Below, piece after piece: positions 37,201-46,673 of a stretch of 64,000 bases of DNA (positions are counted from its first letter, which is position 1; the number at the start of each line of letters is the position of its first letter). Both the position numbers and the translations under genes were made by a program. This DNA is from Alphaproteobacteria bacterium (GTDB lineage Bacteria; Pseudomonadota; Alphaproteobacteria; JAUHZY01). The stretch covers positions 1,336,834 through 1,400,833 of the forward strand of contig JAUHZY010000001.1 in the NCBI GenBank assembly GCA_030425825.1. Direction: 5' to 3'. Below the pieces are notes generated by a model. The model did no database searches, was not told the origin of the DNA, and was given only the letters and a program-made list of their open reading frames with translations.

Positions 37201-37459
37201 GAATTGCATCAGGCTTTTCCTTGATCAGGATTTTTTCAACAATGTCAGCCGTGATCGGCTCAACATAGGTTGCATCGGCAATGACAGGGTCTGTCATGAT
37301 TGTTGCAGGATTAGAGTTCACGAGAACAACGCGGTACCCTTCTTCTTTCAAGGCCTTACAGGCTTGAACACCTGAATAATCAAACTCACAAGCCTGGCCG
37401 ATAACAATCGGTCCAGCTCCGATAACAAGAATGGATTTAATATCTGTTCTTTTTGGCAT
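34241..37459 (-). CDS. carB: Carbamoyl-phosphate synthase large subunit
   Basis: 1072-residue ammonia-dependent synthetase that makes carbamoyl phosphate for pyrimidine and arginine synthesis. Two ATP-grasp halves are clear: the first with [28 protein letters not shown] and [18 protein letters not shown], the second with [26 protein letters not shown] and [16 protein letters not shown]. The C-terminal MGS-like allosteric domain (about 940-1072) closes it. carA is not nearby. It lies 35 bases before greA and 30 after the DnaJ-type gene. Confidence 0.97.
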   Translation of the reverse strand: MPKRTDIKSILVIGAGPIVIGQACEFDYSGVQACKALKEEGYRVVLVNSNPATIMTDPVIADATYVEPITADIVEKILIKEKPDAILPTMGGQTALNTTLELVRSGVVDRLGIEVIGATEEAIEKAEDRKLFREAMDKIGLESAKSHLVCSMEEARRAMEEIGLPVIIRPSFTMGGTGGGFASTLQEFERIAKSGLDASPVTSILVEESLVGWKEYEMEVVRDKADNAIIICSIENVDPMGIHTGDSITVAPALTLTDKEYQLMRSASIAILREIGVETGGSNVQFCVNPKDGRMIVIEMNPRVSRSSALASKATGFPIAKIAAKLAVGYTLDELGNDITGGQTPASFEPTIDYVVTKMPRFTFEKFKGADPTLTTAMKSVGEAMSIGRCFQESLQKVLRSMEIGLTGLNDVDVSVEDLRDLLQTQSHERILFIAQAFRVGLGLDEIKDLTGFEPWFLAQIQELIEIEEEIKKQGLPDGRDAFLSLKSKGFSDQRLAELAGISFEDVYAKRTGLNAHPVYKRIDTCAAEFESQTPYLYSAYELDENPECEAEVNDRKKVIILGGGPNRIGQGIEFDYCCVHAVYALQQVGIEAIMVNCNPETVSTDYDTADRLYFEPLTAEDVLEIIRVEKQKGDFLGVFVQFGGQTPLRLAYELEAAGVPILGTSPDAIDLAEDRDRFQKLLHKLGLTQPDNGTATSTEEAIKIVNDIGYPVVVRPSYVLGGRGMEIVHDEKSLRHYMTTAVEVSGKNPVLIDSFLKDAVEVDVDALCDGKKVYVAGIMEHIEEAGIHSGDSACSLPTQNLPEEIVAEISRQTEAMALELGVIGLMNVQFAVKDDSVYVLEVNPRASRTVPFVAKATNVPLAGLAAKIMAGQNIEWPDDSCARPQHVSVKEAVFPFDRFPGVDVILGPEMKSTGEVMGIDRDFTRAFAKSQMAAGLRLPHEGAVFLSVKDEDKQAFADLAAQLSSAGYEVIATKGTAKFLEEQNIPVTAINKVSEGSPHIVDAMQDKKINLMFNTTAGEQAIRDSFSLRRTALINRIPYYTTLAGAKAVTRVLSQELKEDLDVCSLQAYNS

Positions 37460-37489
37460 TTTCTATTCTACTTTAATAAGCCTGCGTTT

Positions 37490-38173
37490 TTAATCTTCAC
37501 GCACTTTATACTCTCTTGACCAAGATTTCAAAAAGTCTTTTAGACTTTCATCTGGTTCGGTTGGCAATACTACCTTTAAACGGACGTATTGGTCACCCTT
37601 TTTTTTCGATTTTTTATTATAAAGGCCTCGCCCACGAAGACGCAAGAGATCGCCACTGTTAGAGTTCTCTGGTATGCGAAGCGCAACACGGCCTTCAAAT
37701 GTAGGCACATCAACCCGATCACCAAAGACAGCTTCCTTCAGGTCCAGCGCTAAATCAAGAAAAACATCACCGTTATCTTGAACGGTGAACAGGCCTTGAG
37801 AGACCCCTTCTTGAAACTCTTTCATTTTCTGGCGATGCTTTTTCTCTTGAATAATTTTTTCAGGGAAAATGTCCACAGCCGATTTCATTTGATCCTTAAG
37901 AACCTTTGCGAAAGAAGTTGCTTTTTCTTTTGCTTTTTCTACCTTTTCAATAGGCATTCTTAACCACATCATGCGATCAACTTGCGCACGCTTTTTGGGA
38001 TCAAGCAAAAGCCCATATGCATCTGTCACTTCTCTGAAGATTTCTTCTGCTCGTGCATTACCAGGGTTAATATCTGGATGAAACTCTCTGACCAAACGAC
38101 GAAACGCAGACTTTATCTCCTGCTCATCCGCGCCAGCTTTGACGTTCAGAATATTATATGGGTTTCTCGTCAT
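37490..38173 (-). CDS. DnaJ-type cochaperone (CbpA-like)
   Basis: 227 residues: N-terminal J domain (about 4-68) with the HPD motif at 32-34, which stimulates DnaK ATPase, then a charged linker and a C-terminal substrate-binding beta domain (about 130-225, DGDVFLDLALDLKEAVFGD and LRLRGRGLYNKKSKKKGD). The G/F region and zinc-finger repeats of DnaJ proper are absent, so it is type CbpA or a class III protein. The first four bases overlap the lipoprotein gene upstream. Confidence 0.88.
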   Translation of the reverse strand: MTRNPYNILNVKAGADEQEIKSAFRRLVREFHPDINPGNARAEEIFREVTDAYGLLLDPKKRAQVDRMMWLRMPIEKVEKAKEKATSFAKVLKDQMKSAVDIFPEKIIQEKKHRQKMKEFQEGVSQGLFTVQDNGDVFLDLALDLKEAVFGDRVDVPTFEGRVALRIPENSNSGDLLRLRGRGLYNKKSKKKGDQYVRLKVVLPTEPDESLKDFLKSWSREYKVRED

Positions 38174-38625
38174 TTTTTAACGGCCTTCCATTTTGGCGTT
38201 TCTCCTCGACACGCAAGACCAAAACTTGTCAAAGAGTCTCCTCGGACGACAACTTCATTTTTAAATTGTCGACACGTCAGGCCACTTGGTGCATTGAATG
38301 TTTCAATCGGCGTGACGTAACCATATACTTGAGAGGCACGATTTTCCCAGTAAGATGTTTTCCCGGTGGTCATATTTTCAAGGCTGTGTTGTATTGCCGC
38401 ATATAAAAAACGGCGGTCATCCTCGTCTAACACAAAATAATGACTCGAAAGAAGGGATATTTTCAAAAAATCATTTGCTGACTTCTCAGTTGAAGAGTGT
38501 GTCTCGAAATAATATAACCCTGGCGTATGGGACTGGTTATCTAAAACCGTGATATCATCAAGAGGATCATAAAGATGACAACTTGAAATCAGCAGCAAAA
38601 GGAATATACTTACAAAACATTTCAT
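38170..38625 (-). CDS. Lipoprotein with 17-kDa surface-antigen-like domain
   Basis: 151 aa from ATG 38625; the longer frame would use a TTG and lacks any benefit. The start MKCFVSIFLLLLISSC ends in a lipobox (LISSC), so C16 would be lipidated. The C-terminal half, ALQHSL-like AAIQHSLENMTTGKTSYW, VYGYVTPIETF, GLTCRQFKNEVVV and FGLACR, follows the pattern of the RT0821/Lpp0805 family found in rickettsial 17-kDa antigens. Role unknown, probably outer membrane. Its stop overlaps the J-domain gene by four bases (ATGA). Confidence 0.72.
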   Translation of the reverse strand: MKCFVSIFLLLLISSCHLYDPLDDITVLDNQSHTPGLYYFETHSSTEKSANDFLKISLLSSHYFVLDEDDRRFLYAAIQHSLENMTTGKTSYWENRASQVYGYVTPIETFNAPSGLTCRQFKNEVVVRGDSLTSFGLACRGETPKWKAVKK

Positions 38626-38655
38626 AACAGCCAACTATAATAGGATCGCATGTAA

Positions 38656-39270
38656 ATGACGAGTAAAAACATCTTCCAAAATCCACCTACTAATCCCCTT
38701 CTCATTTTTGAAGAATGGTACAATATGGCGCAAGAAAATGAGATTAATGATCCAGGCGCTGTCAGCCTTGCAACTGTTGACGCATCAGGACAACCACATT
38801 CTCGCATTGTTCTCATAAGAGAGGTTTCCACAGAAAAAGGGTTTTGTTTTTTCACCAACACACATAGTTTTAAAGGCCAACAAATTGGCGAAAACCCTAA
38901 AGTAGCCCTCTGCTTTCATTGGAAGTCTTTACGTAAACAAGTCCGCATTGAAGGAACGGCACATCTCACCTCTGACGAAGCCGCGGATCAGTATTTTGCG
39001 GGACGCCACCGCCAAAGCCAAGTTGGTGCGTGGGCCTCTAAACAATCTGAAGTCTATGAAAATCGCGCTGTTTTTGATCAGGCATTTGAAGAAGCAGAAA
39101 AAAGATTTGAAGGACAAGACGTGCCACGACCACCACACTGGTCAGGCTATCAAGTTACCCCTCACCGCATTGAATTTTGGTCGGATGGCGAGTTCAGGTT
39201 ACATGATAGAATTTTATATACACGCAAAGCCTCCGAAAATGACTGGGAAACAGAACTTTTATACCCTTAG
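38656..39270 (+). CDS. pdxH: Pyridoxamine 5'-phosphate oxidase
   Basis: 204-residue FMN enzyme that oxidises pyridoxine or pyridoxamine 5'-phosphate to pyridoxal phosphate. Family pattern: NAVSLATVDASGQPHSRIVLI with FFTNTHSFKGQQIGENPKVALCFHW (quoted as key stretches), FMN contacts in RQVRIEGTA, and the C-terminal PPHWSGYQVTPHRIEFW with RLHDR. It is divergent from the lipoprotein gene by 30 bases, and its stop abuts the stop of the convergent DUF2059 gene. Confidence 0.96.
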   Translation: MTSKNIFQNPPTNPLLIFEEWYNMAQENEINDPGAVSLATVDASGQPHSRIVLIREVSTEKGFCFFTNTHSFKGQQIGENPKVALCFHWKSLRKQVRIEGTAHLTSDEAADQYFAGRHRQSQVGAWASKQSEVYENRAVFDQAFEEAEKRFEGQDVPRPPHWSGYQVTPHRIEFWSDGEFRLHDRILYTRKASENDWETELLYP

Positions 39271-39897
39271 TCATTTTAGGTGACGTGATGCAAGGGCGCC
39301 GCGCACAACCATTGACTGAATTGTTGGCAGCATCCCTGCAAAATAGCGCGTTTGTTTTCTGTAAACAGATTGCCCTTCTGGGGTTTTATAAAAAGTGATC
39401 AAGGCACGCAGGTCTTCAGAAGAGTATTGTTTTTCTAGATTTTGTTGATGGGCTATCTCCAGCTCACGAATATTAAAAACCTCATTTAGAAACTTCGCTT
39501 TTTTAGAAGCCTCGTTAACAGGAATGTGCCGCGCAGCCTGCTCTACAAAGTGTTTAATTGTCGGGCGAATAGGTGTTAATTCCATCAACTCCCGAACCAA
39601 GGCCTTTTTACTAGATGCATCCAGAGTATTTGCTGCTTTTCTTTCTTTTGCTGACTTTGATTTCTGACGTGCGGTATTATTCTTGGTCGTACTGTGCTTA
39701 TAGCTTCTTTTTGTATGTGTTTTTTGAACATCTTCCTCAGACTCCTCTAACGCAGGCACGTCAACATACTCTTCTGAAAAGCCTTTTTCTTGATCATAAA
39801 CAACTTCCGCTCCTTGACCTGGGCGCTCCAAGACAAAACCGGCCTGTGCAAATGACAATGAGGGTAGGACAACTAAAAAAAACAGCACCTTGATCAA
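39271..39897 (-). CDS. Secreted DUF2059-family protein
   Basis: 208 aa with a signal peptide (MIKVLFFLVVLPSLSFA, cut about residue 17). The middle (55-85) is a basic low-complexity linker (KTHTKRSYKHSTTKNN). The C-terminal part (about 90-200) has the helical DUF2059 pattern: VRELMELTPIRPTIKHFVEQ and LRALITFYKTPEGQSVYRKQ. Function unknown; periplasmic. The start is a TTG that overlaps the htpG stop (TTGA), with AAAGGA nine bases before it, which supports it. Confidence 0.8.
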   Translation of the reverse strand: MIKVLFFLVVLPSLSFAQAGFVLERPGQGAEVVYDQEKGFSEEYVDVPALEESEEDVQKTHTKRSYKHSTTKNNTARQKSKSAKERKAANTLDASSKKALVRELMELTPIRPTIKHFVEQAARHIPVNEASKKAKFLNEVFNIRELEIAHQQNLEKQYSSEDLRALITFYKTPEGQSVYRKQTRYFAGMLPTIQSMVVRGALASRHLK

Positions 39898-41780
39898 GAG
39901 CTAAGTCCTTTCTCAATAACATCAAAAATATTCTCTCTGAATGTTGCAGAGTCCTGCAACGGCTCACCTTCAATTATATGAGCAAGATCAAAAAGAAGAA
40001 AGACAACTTTTTCAATATCCTTCTTTGATTTATTCTTCAAGCCTTCCGACACTTTTTTAACCAATGTGTGAGATGGATTAATTTCTAAAACACGCACCAG
40101 ATCTGTTTTCTCAAGCTCCTGCGCACCCTTAAGTAGACGTGTTAAACGCATATCCATATCACCCGCATCAGCAACCAAACAGACTGGAGAACCTTGAAGG
40201 CGACTTGAAGGCTTCACATCTTTGACCTTATCTTTGAGTGTCTCCTTAAAAAAAGCAATAACATCAGAGATATCCTCTAAAGGCTCTTGAGCCTCTTTTT
40301 GAGAAGATTTGAACTTTGAAAGATCAATGTCACCTTTTGTAACAGACTGAAAGCTCTTCTCTTTATACGCGCCAACAGGGACAGCCCAAAAATCGTCTAT
40401 TGGGTCCGTCAATAATAAAACATTAATACCGCGCTCTTTGAAACCTTCGATTTGTGGGCTTCTTTTCAGCGCTTCAACTGAGTCGCCAGTGATATAATAA
40501 ATATGCTCCTGATCAGGCAACATCGCATCAACATATTCCTGTAATGATATTTTTTTGTCATCTATAAGGCTCGGGAAAAGAGAAATATCCATGATCTTTT
40601 CACGCATTTTCATGTCTTCATAAATACCTTCCTTCAAAACTGACCCAAACAAATCCCAAAACACCTCATAAACACTTCGATCATTTTTGAATTGTTTTTC
40701 TAACTCGCTCAGGACATGTTTTGTTAAAGACGTTTTTATTTTCGTCATTGTTGTGTCTTGCTGCAGCATTTCACGGGAAATGTTCAGGGACAAATCATCA
40801 CAGTCAACAACACCCCGCAAAAACCTTAAATAACTTGGAACAAGTTCAGAACAATCATCCATGATCAATACGCGCTGAACATATAGTTTTACTTTTGGCA
40901 GCCTATCTGGGTTAAACAAATCAAGAGGACGCTTTGATGGAATATAAAGCAAAGATGTGTACTCCAAAGATCCTTCCGTTTTACGGTGAAGAGTCATGCC
41001 AGGCTCTTCTTTCATGTCTGGCGTTAAAGCAACCTCACGATAAAAAGCATTATATTCTTCTTCTGTAATTTCATCTTTTGATCTACGCCATATGGCCTGC
41101 GCCTTGTTTAACTGTACACCAAATTCATCAACAGCTTCGCCTTCCTCTCCAACAAGCATAATAGGGTAAGGAATATGATCTGAATAACGCTTTACAATAT
41201 GCCTCAAGCGGACTTCCTCTAGAAACTCTTTTGCATCATCTTTGAGATGTAGAATGATTGTTGTTCCGCACTGGTCACGCGTTGCAGGTTCAATTTCAAA
41301 ATTTCCCTTTCCATCAGATCGCCATGCAAATGCCTCATCTGACTTTGCATGTTGACTAATCACTTCAACATACTCAGAAACCATAAAAGCTGCGTAGAAT
41401 CCGACCCCAAATTGACCAATGAGATTGGCATCATTTTTTTCATCCCCTGTTAAATGAGAAACAAAGTCAGAGGTGCCTGATTTTGCAATTGTTCCTAAAT
41501 TCTCAATCAACTCTTCCTGCGTCATGCCGATGCCATTATCGTGAATGATCAACTGATTTTTTTTAACATTCACCTCAACAGCAATACGAAATGGTTTTAT
41601 CTTATCCGCTAGCTTTTTATCTTTGACAGACTCATAACGCAGCTTGTCACAAGCATCTGACGCATTTGATAACAGCTCACGTAAAAAAATCTGACGGTCA
41701 CTGTAAAGCGCGTTTGCGACAATATCCAAAAGCTTTGAAACTTCGGTCTGGAAAGAATGTTTTTTTACCTGCTTTGTCAT
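39894..41780 (-). CDS. htpG: Molecular chaperone HtpG (Hsp90)
   Basis: 628-residue Hsp90 from ATG 41780 (GGAG with six-base spacing; a TTG four codons earlier is not needed). The GHKL ATP domain shows ELLSNASDACDKLRY, IHDNGIGMT, GTIAKSGT and GQFGVGFYAAFMVSE; the middle and C-terminal dimerisation domains are complete. It helps refold proteins with DnaK. Its stop overlaps the DUF2059 start by four bases. A divergent trkH lies 153 bases upstream, a space where a heat-shock promoter would lie, but I found no convincing match. Confidence 0.96.
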   Translation of the reverse strand: MTKQVKKHSFQTEVSKLLDIVANALYSDRQIFLRELLSNASDACDKLRYESVKDKKLADKIKPFRIAVEVNVKKNQLIIHDNGIGMTQEELIENLGTIAKSGTSDFVSHLTGDEKNDANLIGQFGVGFYAAFMVSEYVEVISQHAKSDEAFAWRSDGKGNFEIEPATRDQCGTTIILHLKDDAKEFLEEVRLRHIVKRYSDHIPYPIMLVGEEGEAVDEFGVQLNKAQAIWRRSKDEITEEEYNAFYREVALTPDMKEEPGMTLHRKTEGSLEYTSLLYIPSKRPLDLFNPDRLPKVKLYVQRVLIMDDCSELVPSYLRFLRGVVDCDDLSLNISREMLQQDTTMTKIKTSLTKHVLSELEKQFKNDRSVYEVFWDLFGSVLKEGIYEDMKMREKIMDISLFPSLIDDKKISLQEYVDAMLPDQEHIYYITGDSVEALKRSPQIEGFKERGINVLLLTDPIDDFWAVPVGAYKEKSFQSVTKGDIDLSKFKSSQKEAQEPLEDISDVIAFFKETLKDKVKDVKPSSRLQGSPVCLVADAGDMDMRLTRLLKGAQELEKTDLVRVLEINPSHTLVKKVSEGLKNKSKKDIEKVVFLLFDLAHIIEGEPLQDSATFRENIFDVIEKGLSS

Positions 41781-41933
41781 TTTATTCTCCAAAACTGTTT
41801 ATCAAGAAAAAGCATTACTTCCAATATTTAGGCATTAATTTTCTCAAGAAAAGGGGGCGCACTGCCTACTTGTCTAAAAAATCGATCTAGAGTAATGTGT
41901 TCAGATTAAACTTTAAGAAAAAGAAGATTACAA

Positions 41934-43403
41934 ATGAACTTGCCTTTTAAGCTGCAACCTGTTTTCTACGTCATTGGCATTTTTGTTAGTGCAATTGGTG
42001 TGCTGATGCTTATTCCAGGGCTGATTGACTATTTACATGGCCACACGGACTGGCATGTTTTTGTTGTTTCTTCGTTTGTAACTGTTTTTATTGGTATTGT
42101 CCTAATTCTAGCGAATCAAACTCAAAGTATTCAGCTGAATAACCGGCAAACCTTCTTGTTGACAACAACAAGCTGGGTGGCTGCAAGTGTTTTTGCTGCC
42201 CTTCCTTTTATTTTTTCAACTGTAGCTTTATCCCCAATTGATGGCTTCTTCGAAGCGATGTCTGGCCTGACAACAACAGGCGCAACTGTCATTACAAATC
42301 TTTCTTATGCCTCAGACGGCATTATTTTCTGGCGTGCAATGCTTCATGCAATTGGTGGGGTTGGGATTGTTGTTATGGCTGTGTTGGTTCTACCGTTTCT
42401 ACGCATTGGCGGGTTTCAGCTTTTCAAGTCAGAATCGTCCGATAACTCTGAAAAGCTTTTCCCACGTATGGGTCAAGTGGCTGGTGCAATTTTAACCATT
42501 TATTTTGCTTTCATTACAATCTGTGCTTTCGCTTTGTGGTGGGCAGGAATGACAAGTTTTGATGCGATTATTCATTCAATGGCAACCATTTCAACAGGCG
42601 GATTTTCATCAAAAGATGCTTCTATTGCCTACTTTCAAAACCCTGGAATTGAGTGGATCTTAACATTTGGTATGATGGCCAGCGGCTTGCCACTTCTTTA
42701 TTATGTACGCCTGATTCATGGCCAAGGAAAAAGCTTCATTAAAACACTTTCTGACGACAGCCAAGTCACAACATTTATTGGCACCTTGTTTGTGTTTATT
42801 ATTATCATGACCATTTGGCTGCGTGTTGGACAACACTTTCCAATTGCTGATGCAATAAGACTTGCGGCCTTTAATGTTGTTTCTATTGTCACAACAACAG
42901 GATTTGTCAGCGCAGATTATGGGGCATGGGGACACTTTGCTGTTATCTCTTTTTTCTTTCTATCTTTTGTTGGCGGTTGCACAGGGTCAACATCAGGGTC
43001 TGTGAAAATATTTAGATGGCAGATTCTATATAATATGGTTTTTGAGCAGACCAAGAAGATGCTTCAACCACATAGAATTGTGACCGTTTCACATAACCAT
43101 AAACCTGTTGGCGAAGACATTATGTTTTCTGTTGCAAACTTCTTGTTCTTATATCTGGCGACATTTGTCATCCTGTCACTCATGATGGGAATGTTGGGGC
43201 TTGATTACATTACTGCCGTAAGCGCCGTTGCCTCTTGTATCACAAACGTTGGACCTGGCATTGGGGATGTTGTTGGGCCGACAGGAAACTTTGCAACGCT
43301 ACCAGATATGGCAAAATTCTTATTAAGTATTGCGATGTTATTTGGAAGGCTTGAGCTTCTGACAGTCTTTGTTATTCTAACACCAACATTCTGGAAAAAG
43401 TAA
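41934..43403 (+). CDS. trkH: TrkH-family potassium transporter
   Basis: 489-residue potassium-uptake membrane subunit. Four pore-loop repeats appear in order, TTTGATVIT, STGGFSS, TTTGFVSAD and ITNVGPG, each with the selectivity glycine. About ten membrane helices. It acts with a TrkA-type regulator that is not in the window. Starts alone, divergent from htpG and convergent with tyrC, whose stop lies 15 bases beyond. Confidence 0.95.
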   Translation: MNLPFKLQPVFYVIGIFVSAIGVLMLIPGLIDYLHGHTDWHVFVVSSFVTVFIGIVLILANQTQSIQLNNRQTFLLTTTSWVAASVFAALPFIFSTVALSPIDGFFEAMSGLTTTGATVITNLSYASDGIIFWRAMLHAIGGVGIVVMAVLVLPFLRIGGFQLFKSESSDNSEKLFPRMGQVAGAILTIYFAFITICAFALWWAGMTSFDAIIHSMATISTGGFSSKDASIAYFQNPGIEWILTFGMMASGLPLLYYVRLIHGQGKSFIKTLSDDSQVTTFIGTLFVFIIIMTIWLRVGQHFPIADAIRLAAFNVVSIVTTTGFVSADYGAWGHFAVISFFFLSFVGGCTGSTSGSVKIFRWQILYNMVFEQTKKMLQPHRIVTVSHNHKPVGEDIMFSVANFLFLYLATFVILSLMMGMLGLDYITAVSAVASCITNVGPGIGDVVGPTGNFATLPDMAKFLLSIAMLFGRLELLTVFVILTPTFWKK

Positions 43404-43418
43404 TTCCCTCATACTGGT

Positions 43419-44294
43419 TTAGGACTTATGTTGTTTAGCACCGACAACCTTCTTGCGGATTTCGCGTGTCCTTGTGAAAATCTCCTTCAGACTTTTCCCA
43501 TCACCTTTTTCAATCAAGTCGCGAAACATATCCAGATTATCACGAAAGTGATCAAGCATTTCTAGCGTCGCCTCTTTATTCGTTAAAAAAACGTCACGCC
43601 ACATAACAGGATCAGACCCTCCCATACGAGTAGAATCACGAAACCCGCCTGCAGAAAAACGAATAACATCTGTCTCCATAATATTTTCAATATGGTCAGC
43701 AGTATAAACCATATTATAAGCAATCAGATGAGGGATATGTGATGTCACAGCAAGCGTACGATCATGCTGTTCAGGCGCCATTAATTCGACTTTGCTACCA
43801 AGGCTTTCCCAAAAATTACGCAAGCGATCAATAGAGGTTAGGTTACTATTGGGCAGCGGCGTCAGAACACACCAACGGTTTTCAAAAAGCCCTTCTACAA
43901 AATTCTGTGGACCTGATTTTTCACTTCCTGCAATAGGATGCCCTGGAATGATCTTCTTTTGATCAATAAAGGCAGACAGAGCATCAACAACGTACCCTTT
44001 AACAGATCCAAGATCAGAAACAATCACATCTTCTTCTAAAGCGTCAGCAATATGTTCAGCAATATCTGGAAATGTCTTAACAGGTGTCGCCAGCACGACC
44101 AGATCAGCCCCTATAACAGCCTCTGCAGGGTCTTCACATACTTCATCAACAAGCCCAGATTCAAGCGCAGCATTCAAATTCTCTTCTGAACGATCACATG
44201 CGATAATCACATCCGAAAGATTGTATTTCTTCACAGCATGCGCAAGGGATCCCCCCATCATACCCATACCAATAATACAAAGTTTCTTGAACAT
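43419..44294 (-). CDS. tyrC: Prephenate/arogenate dehydrogenase
   Basis: 291-residue dehydrogenase of the TyrA family (tyrosine synthesis), oxidising prephenate or arogenate with NAD(P). The N-terminal Rossmann loop is IIGMGMMGGSLAHAVKK (7-23), followed by a catalytic histidine region in VTSHIPHLIAYNM and PGHPIAGSEKSGPQ. No chorismate mutase domain. It abuts the pheT stop, an odd but compact pairing within an aromatic or phenylalanine-related run. Confidence 0.92.
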   Translation of the reverse strand: MFKKLCIIGMGMMGGSLAHAVKKYNLSDVIIACDRSEENLNAALESGLVDEVCEDPAEAVIGADLVVLATPVKTFPDIAEHIADALEEDVIVSDLGSVKGYVVDALSAFIDQKKIIPGHPIAGSEKSGPQNFVEGLFENRWCVLTPLPNSNLTSIDRLRNFWESLGSKVELMAPEQHDRTLAVTSHIPHLIAYNMVYTADHIENIMETDVIRFSAGGFRDSTRMGGSDPVMWRDVFLTNKEATLEMLDHFRDNLDMFRDLIEKGDGKSLKEIFTRTREIRKKVVGAKQHKS

Positions 44295-46673
44295 CTAAGA
44301 CCTTAAAACAGCACCTGTCGATTTTGCTGCTGCATTAATAATTTTATTTGAAATTTCTTCTAGAACTTCATCCGTAAAGCTTTCATTTACTGGTTGAAGT
44401 AAAACATCAATAGCAATTGATTTTTTATTATCGCCTAGTGCTTCACCTTCAAAAACATCAAAAACACTGACGCTCTGAATATACTTCTTTTCAGCGCCCT
44501 TAACCGCACGCACAAGATCAGCTGCGAAAATATCTTGGTCAACAATAAAAGCAAAGTCACGTGACGCTGGTTGCAAGTTATTGAGCTTCAGAAGCTGCTT
44601 TGCTGCTTTTTTCTTAGAGGCGGGAAGATTGTCCATAAATATTTCGAATCCAAAAATAGGCACTTTCAACTTATAAGCTTTCGCTACTTTTGGATGAATT
44701 TCACCAAATTCAGCAAGCTTGTTTTTAGGCCCCAAACAAAGAGAACCAGACTTCCCAGGATGATACCAACCAGATGATTCTGTCTTCACTTGAAGCTTAT
44801 CTGTTGAAAGACCAATACCTTCTAGAACAGCATAAATATCTGATTTCACCGTGTAAACATCAGGTTTTTCTGCCTGCCCAGACCAATGACGAAGGCCTTT
44901 ACCAAAACGCACACCCGCAACAACAGATTGTTGATTCATATCACAATCTTCATTAAAAACAGGACCTGTTTCGAACAAAGCACCATTGTCCAAACTGCGC
45001 TTTTCGTTTTGTTTTGCGGCATCAATCAAATTCGGTAAAACAGACGGACGCATAACATTTAATTCTGCAGAAATAGGGTTAGAAACATTCAAATTATCTG
45101 ATTGCCCACCAAAAAGATCAGCATATTTAGAAGACATAAATGAGTATGTCACAACTTCATGCATACCGTTTGCTGCCAAAATACGGCGCGCCTTAAATGC
45201 GCGATCAAAGTTTTGGGTTAAAACACCGTCTTTCTTTTCCAAAGGTGGTAAAGATACAAGTGGAATATCATCCATACCATTCAAGCGCATAATTTCTTCA
45301 ACAAGATCTTCTTCCAGCTCTAAGTCAAAACGCCATGAAGGAGGACTCACTTTCCAAATATCTTCTTTAACAATATCACACCCAAGCGCTGTGAAAATAT
45401 CGGCCATTTTTTTCTCATCAACGCTAAGAGCTGTCAATTCTTGGACACGTGAAGGACGAAAGAAAATTTCTTTCCGCCAGCCAGGCTCTGAACCAGCAAC
45501 CGCAATGTCGCCAGCTTCTCCGCCACATAAATCAAGGATAAGCTGCGTTGCAAAATCCAGCCCCTGCTTGACAGCAGCAGGATCAACACCACGCTCAAAG
45601 CGGTAACGTGCATCACTAATAAGGCCAAGTGTGCGACCAGCTTTCGCAATAGCAAGTGGGTCAAAAAGAGCTGACTCAATATAAACATTAACCGTATCAT
45701 GATGGCTACCTGTTGACAGGCCACCCATTACACCTGCAAGAGAAATAACGCCGCTGTCATCTGAAATGACAACCATATCTTCTTGTAGTTTTTGTTCATT
45801 TTCTTTCAAATCAATAAATGTCTCGCCGTCTTTTGCCAGACGGACAACCATATCGCCCTTCAGCTTATCAGCATCAAAAACATGCAAAGGACGACCACGG
45901 TCAAAGGACAGATAATTTGTAATATCTACTAAAATAGAGTGCGATGTGACGTTGCATGCAGCAAGCTTTTGCTTGAGCCAGTCTGGGCTTTCGCCATTTT
46001 TAACGCCCTTAATCAAGCGCCCCATAAACAATGGACATGCACGTTCGTTCTCGATTCTAATTTTTGGTGATGATGAAAACTTTTCATCAATACGATGGTC
46101 TGGCAAAACATTAAGTGTTCCCAGTCCAGAAGCCGCAAGATCACGCGCAACACCATAAACACCTAAGCAATCTGCACGATCAGGTGTAATAGCAATTTCA
46201 ATAATAGGATCATCAGCGCCAACATAGCCCGCAAAACTTTCGCCAATTTTCGCGCTTTCTGGCAACTCCATGATGCCTTCAGCATTTTCACCTAAAGCCA
46301 TCTCATCAGCTGAACACATCATACCTTGACTATCAACGTCACGAATTTTTGTGGGCTTCAATGTCATACCATTAGCAGGAATAGTCGTTCCAATCGCCGC
46401 AAAAACTGTTTTTAACCCTTTGCGTGCATTTGGGGCGCCACAAACGATTTGAAGCTCACCTTCATGTGTTGCAACACGACAAACCTTCAAGCGATCTGCA
46501 TTTGGATGCTGTTCAGCATCTAAGATTTCAGCAACCGTGAACGGCGCAAGCACATCTGCCCGATCAATAACCTCTTCAACCTCAAGGCCGATCATTGTAA
46601 GGCGATCAACAATCTCATCAAGTGTCGCTGTCGTTTCTAGATACTCTTTTAACCAACTTAACGAGAATCTCAT
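44295..46673 (-). CDS. pheT: Phenylalanyl-tRNA synthetase beta subunit
   Basis: 792-residue beta chain of the (alpha-beta)2 synthetase. Domains in order: tRNA-binding EMAP-like domain (about 40-150, NADRLKVCRV), B3/B4 editing domain (about 210-380), B5 (about 400-475), catalytic-like core, and a C-terminal FDX-ACB domain (about 700-792) that contacts the tRNA anticodon. Starts four bases inside the pheS 3' end. tyrC follows directly. Confidence 0.96.
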   Translation of the reverse strand: MRFSLSWLKEYLETTATLDEIVDRLTMIGLEVEEVIDRADVLAPFTVAEILDAEQHPNADRLKVCRVATHEGELQIVCGAPNARKGLKTVFAAIGTTIPANGMTLKPTKIRDVDSQGMMCSADEMALGENAEGIMELPESAKIGESFAGYVGADDPIIEIAITPDRADCLGVYGVARDLAASGLGTLNVLPDHRIDEKFSSSPKIRIENERACPLFMGRLIKGVKNGESPDWLKQKLAACNVTSHSILVDITNYLSFDRGRPLHVFDADKLKGDMVVRLAKDGETFIDLKENEQKLQEDMVVISDDSGVISLAGVMGGLSTGSHHDTVNVYIESALFDPLAIAKAGRTLGLISDARYRFERGVDPAAVKQGLDFATQLILDLCGGEAGDIAVAGSEPGWRKEIFFRPSRVQELTALSVDEKKMADIFTALGCDIVKEDIWKVSPPSWRFDLELEEDLVEEIMRLNGMDDIPLVSLPPLEKKDGVLTQNFDRAFKARRILAANGMHEVVTYSFMSSKYADLFGGQSDNLNVSNPISAELNVMRPSVLPNLIDAAKQNEKRSLDNGALFETGPVFNEDCDMNQQSVVAGVRFGKGLRHWSGQAEKPDVYTVKSDIYAVLEGIGLSTDKLQVKTESSGWYHPGKSGSLCLGPKNKLAEFGEIHPKVAKAYKLKVPIFGFEIFMDNLPASKKKAAKQLLKLNNLQPASRDFAFIVDQDIFAADLVRAVKGAEKKYIQSVSVFDVFEGEALGDNKKSIAIDVLLQPVNESFTDEVLEEISNKIINAAAKSTGAVLRS

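Noticed and set aside
41781-41933. Heat-shock (sigma-32) promoter for htpG
   Set aside because: CTTGAG and a CCTAAATA-like element are present on the minus strand but only about 12 bases apart, too close for sigma-32.
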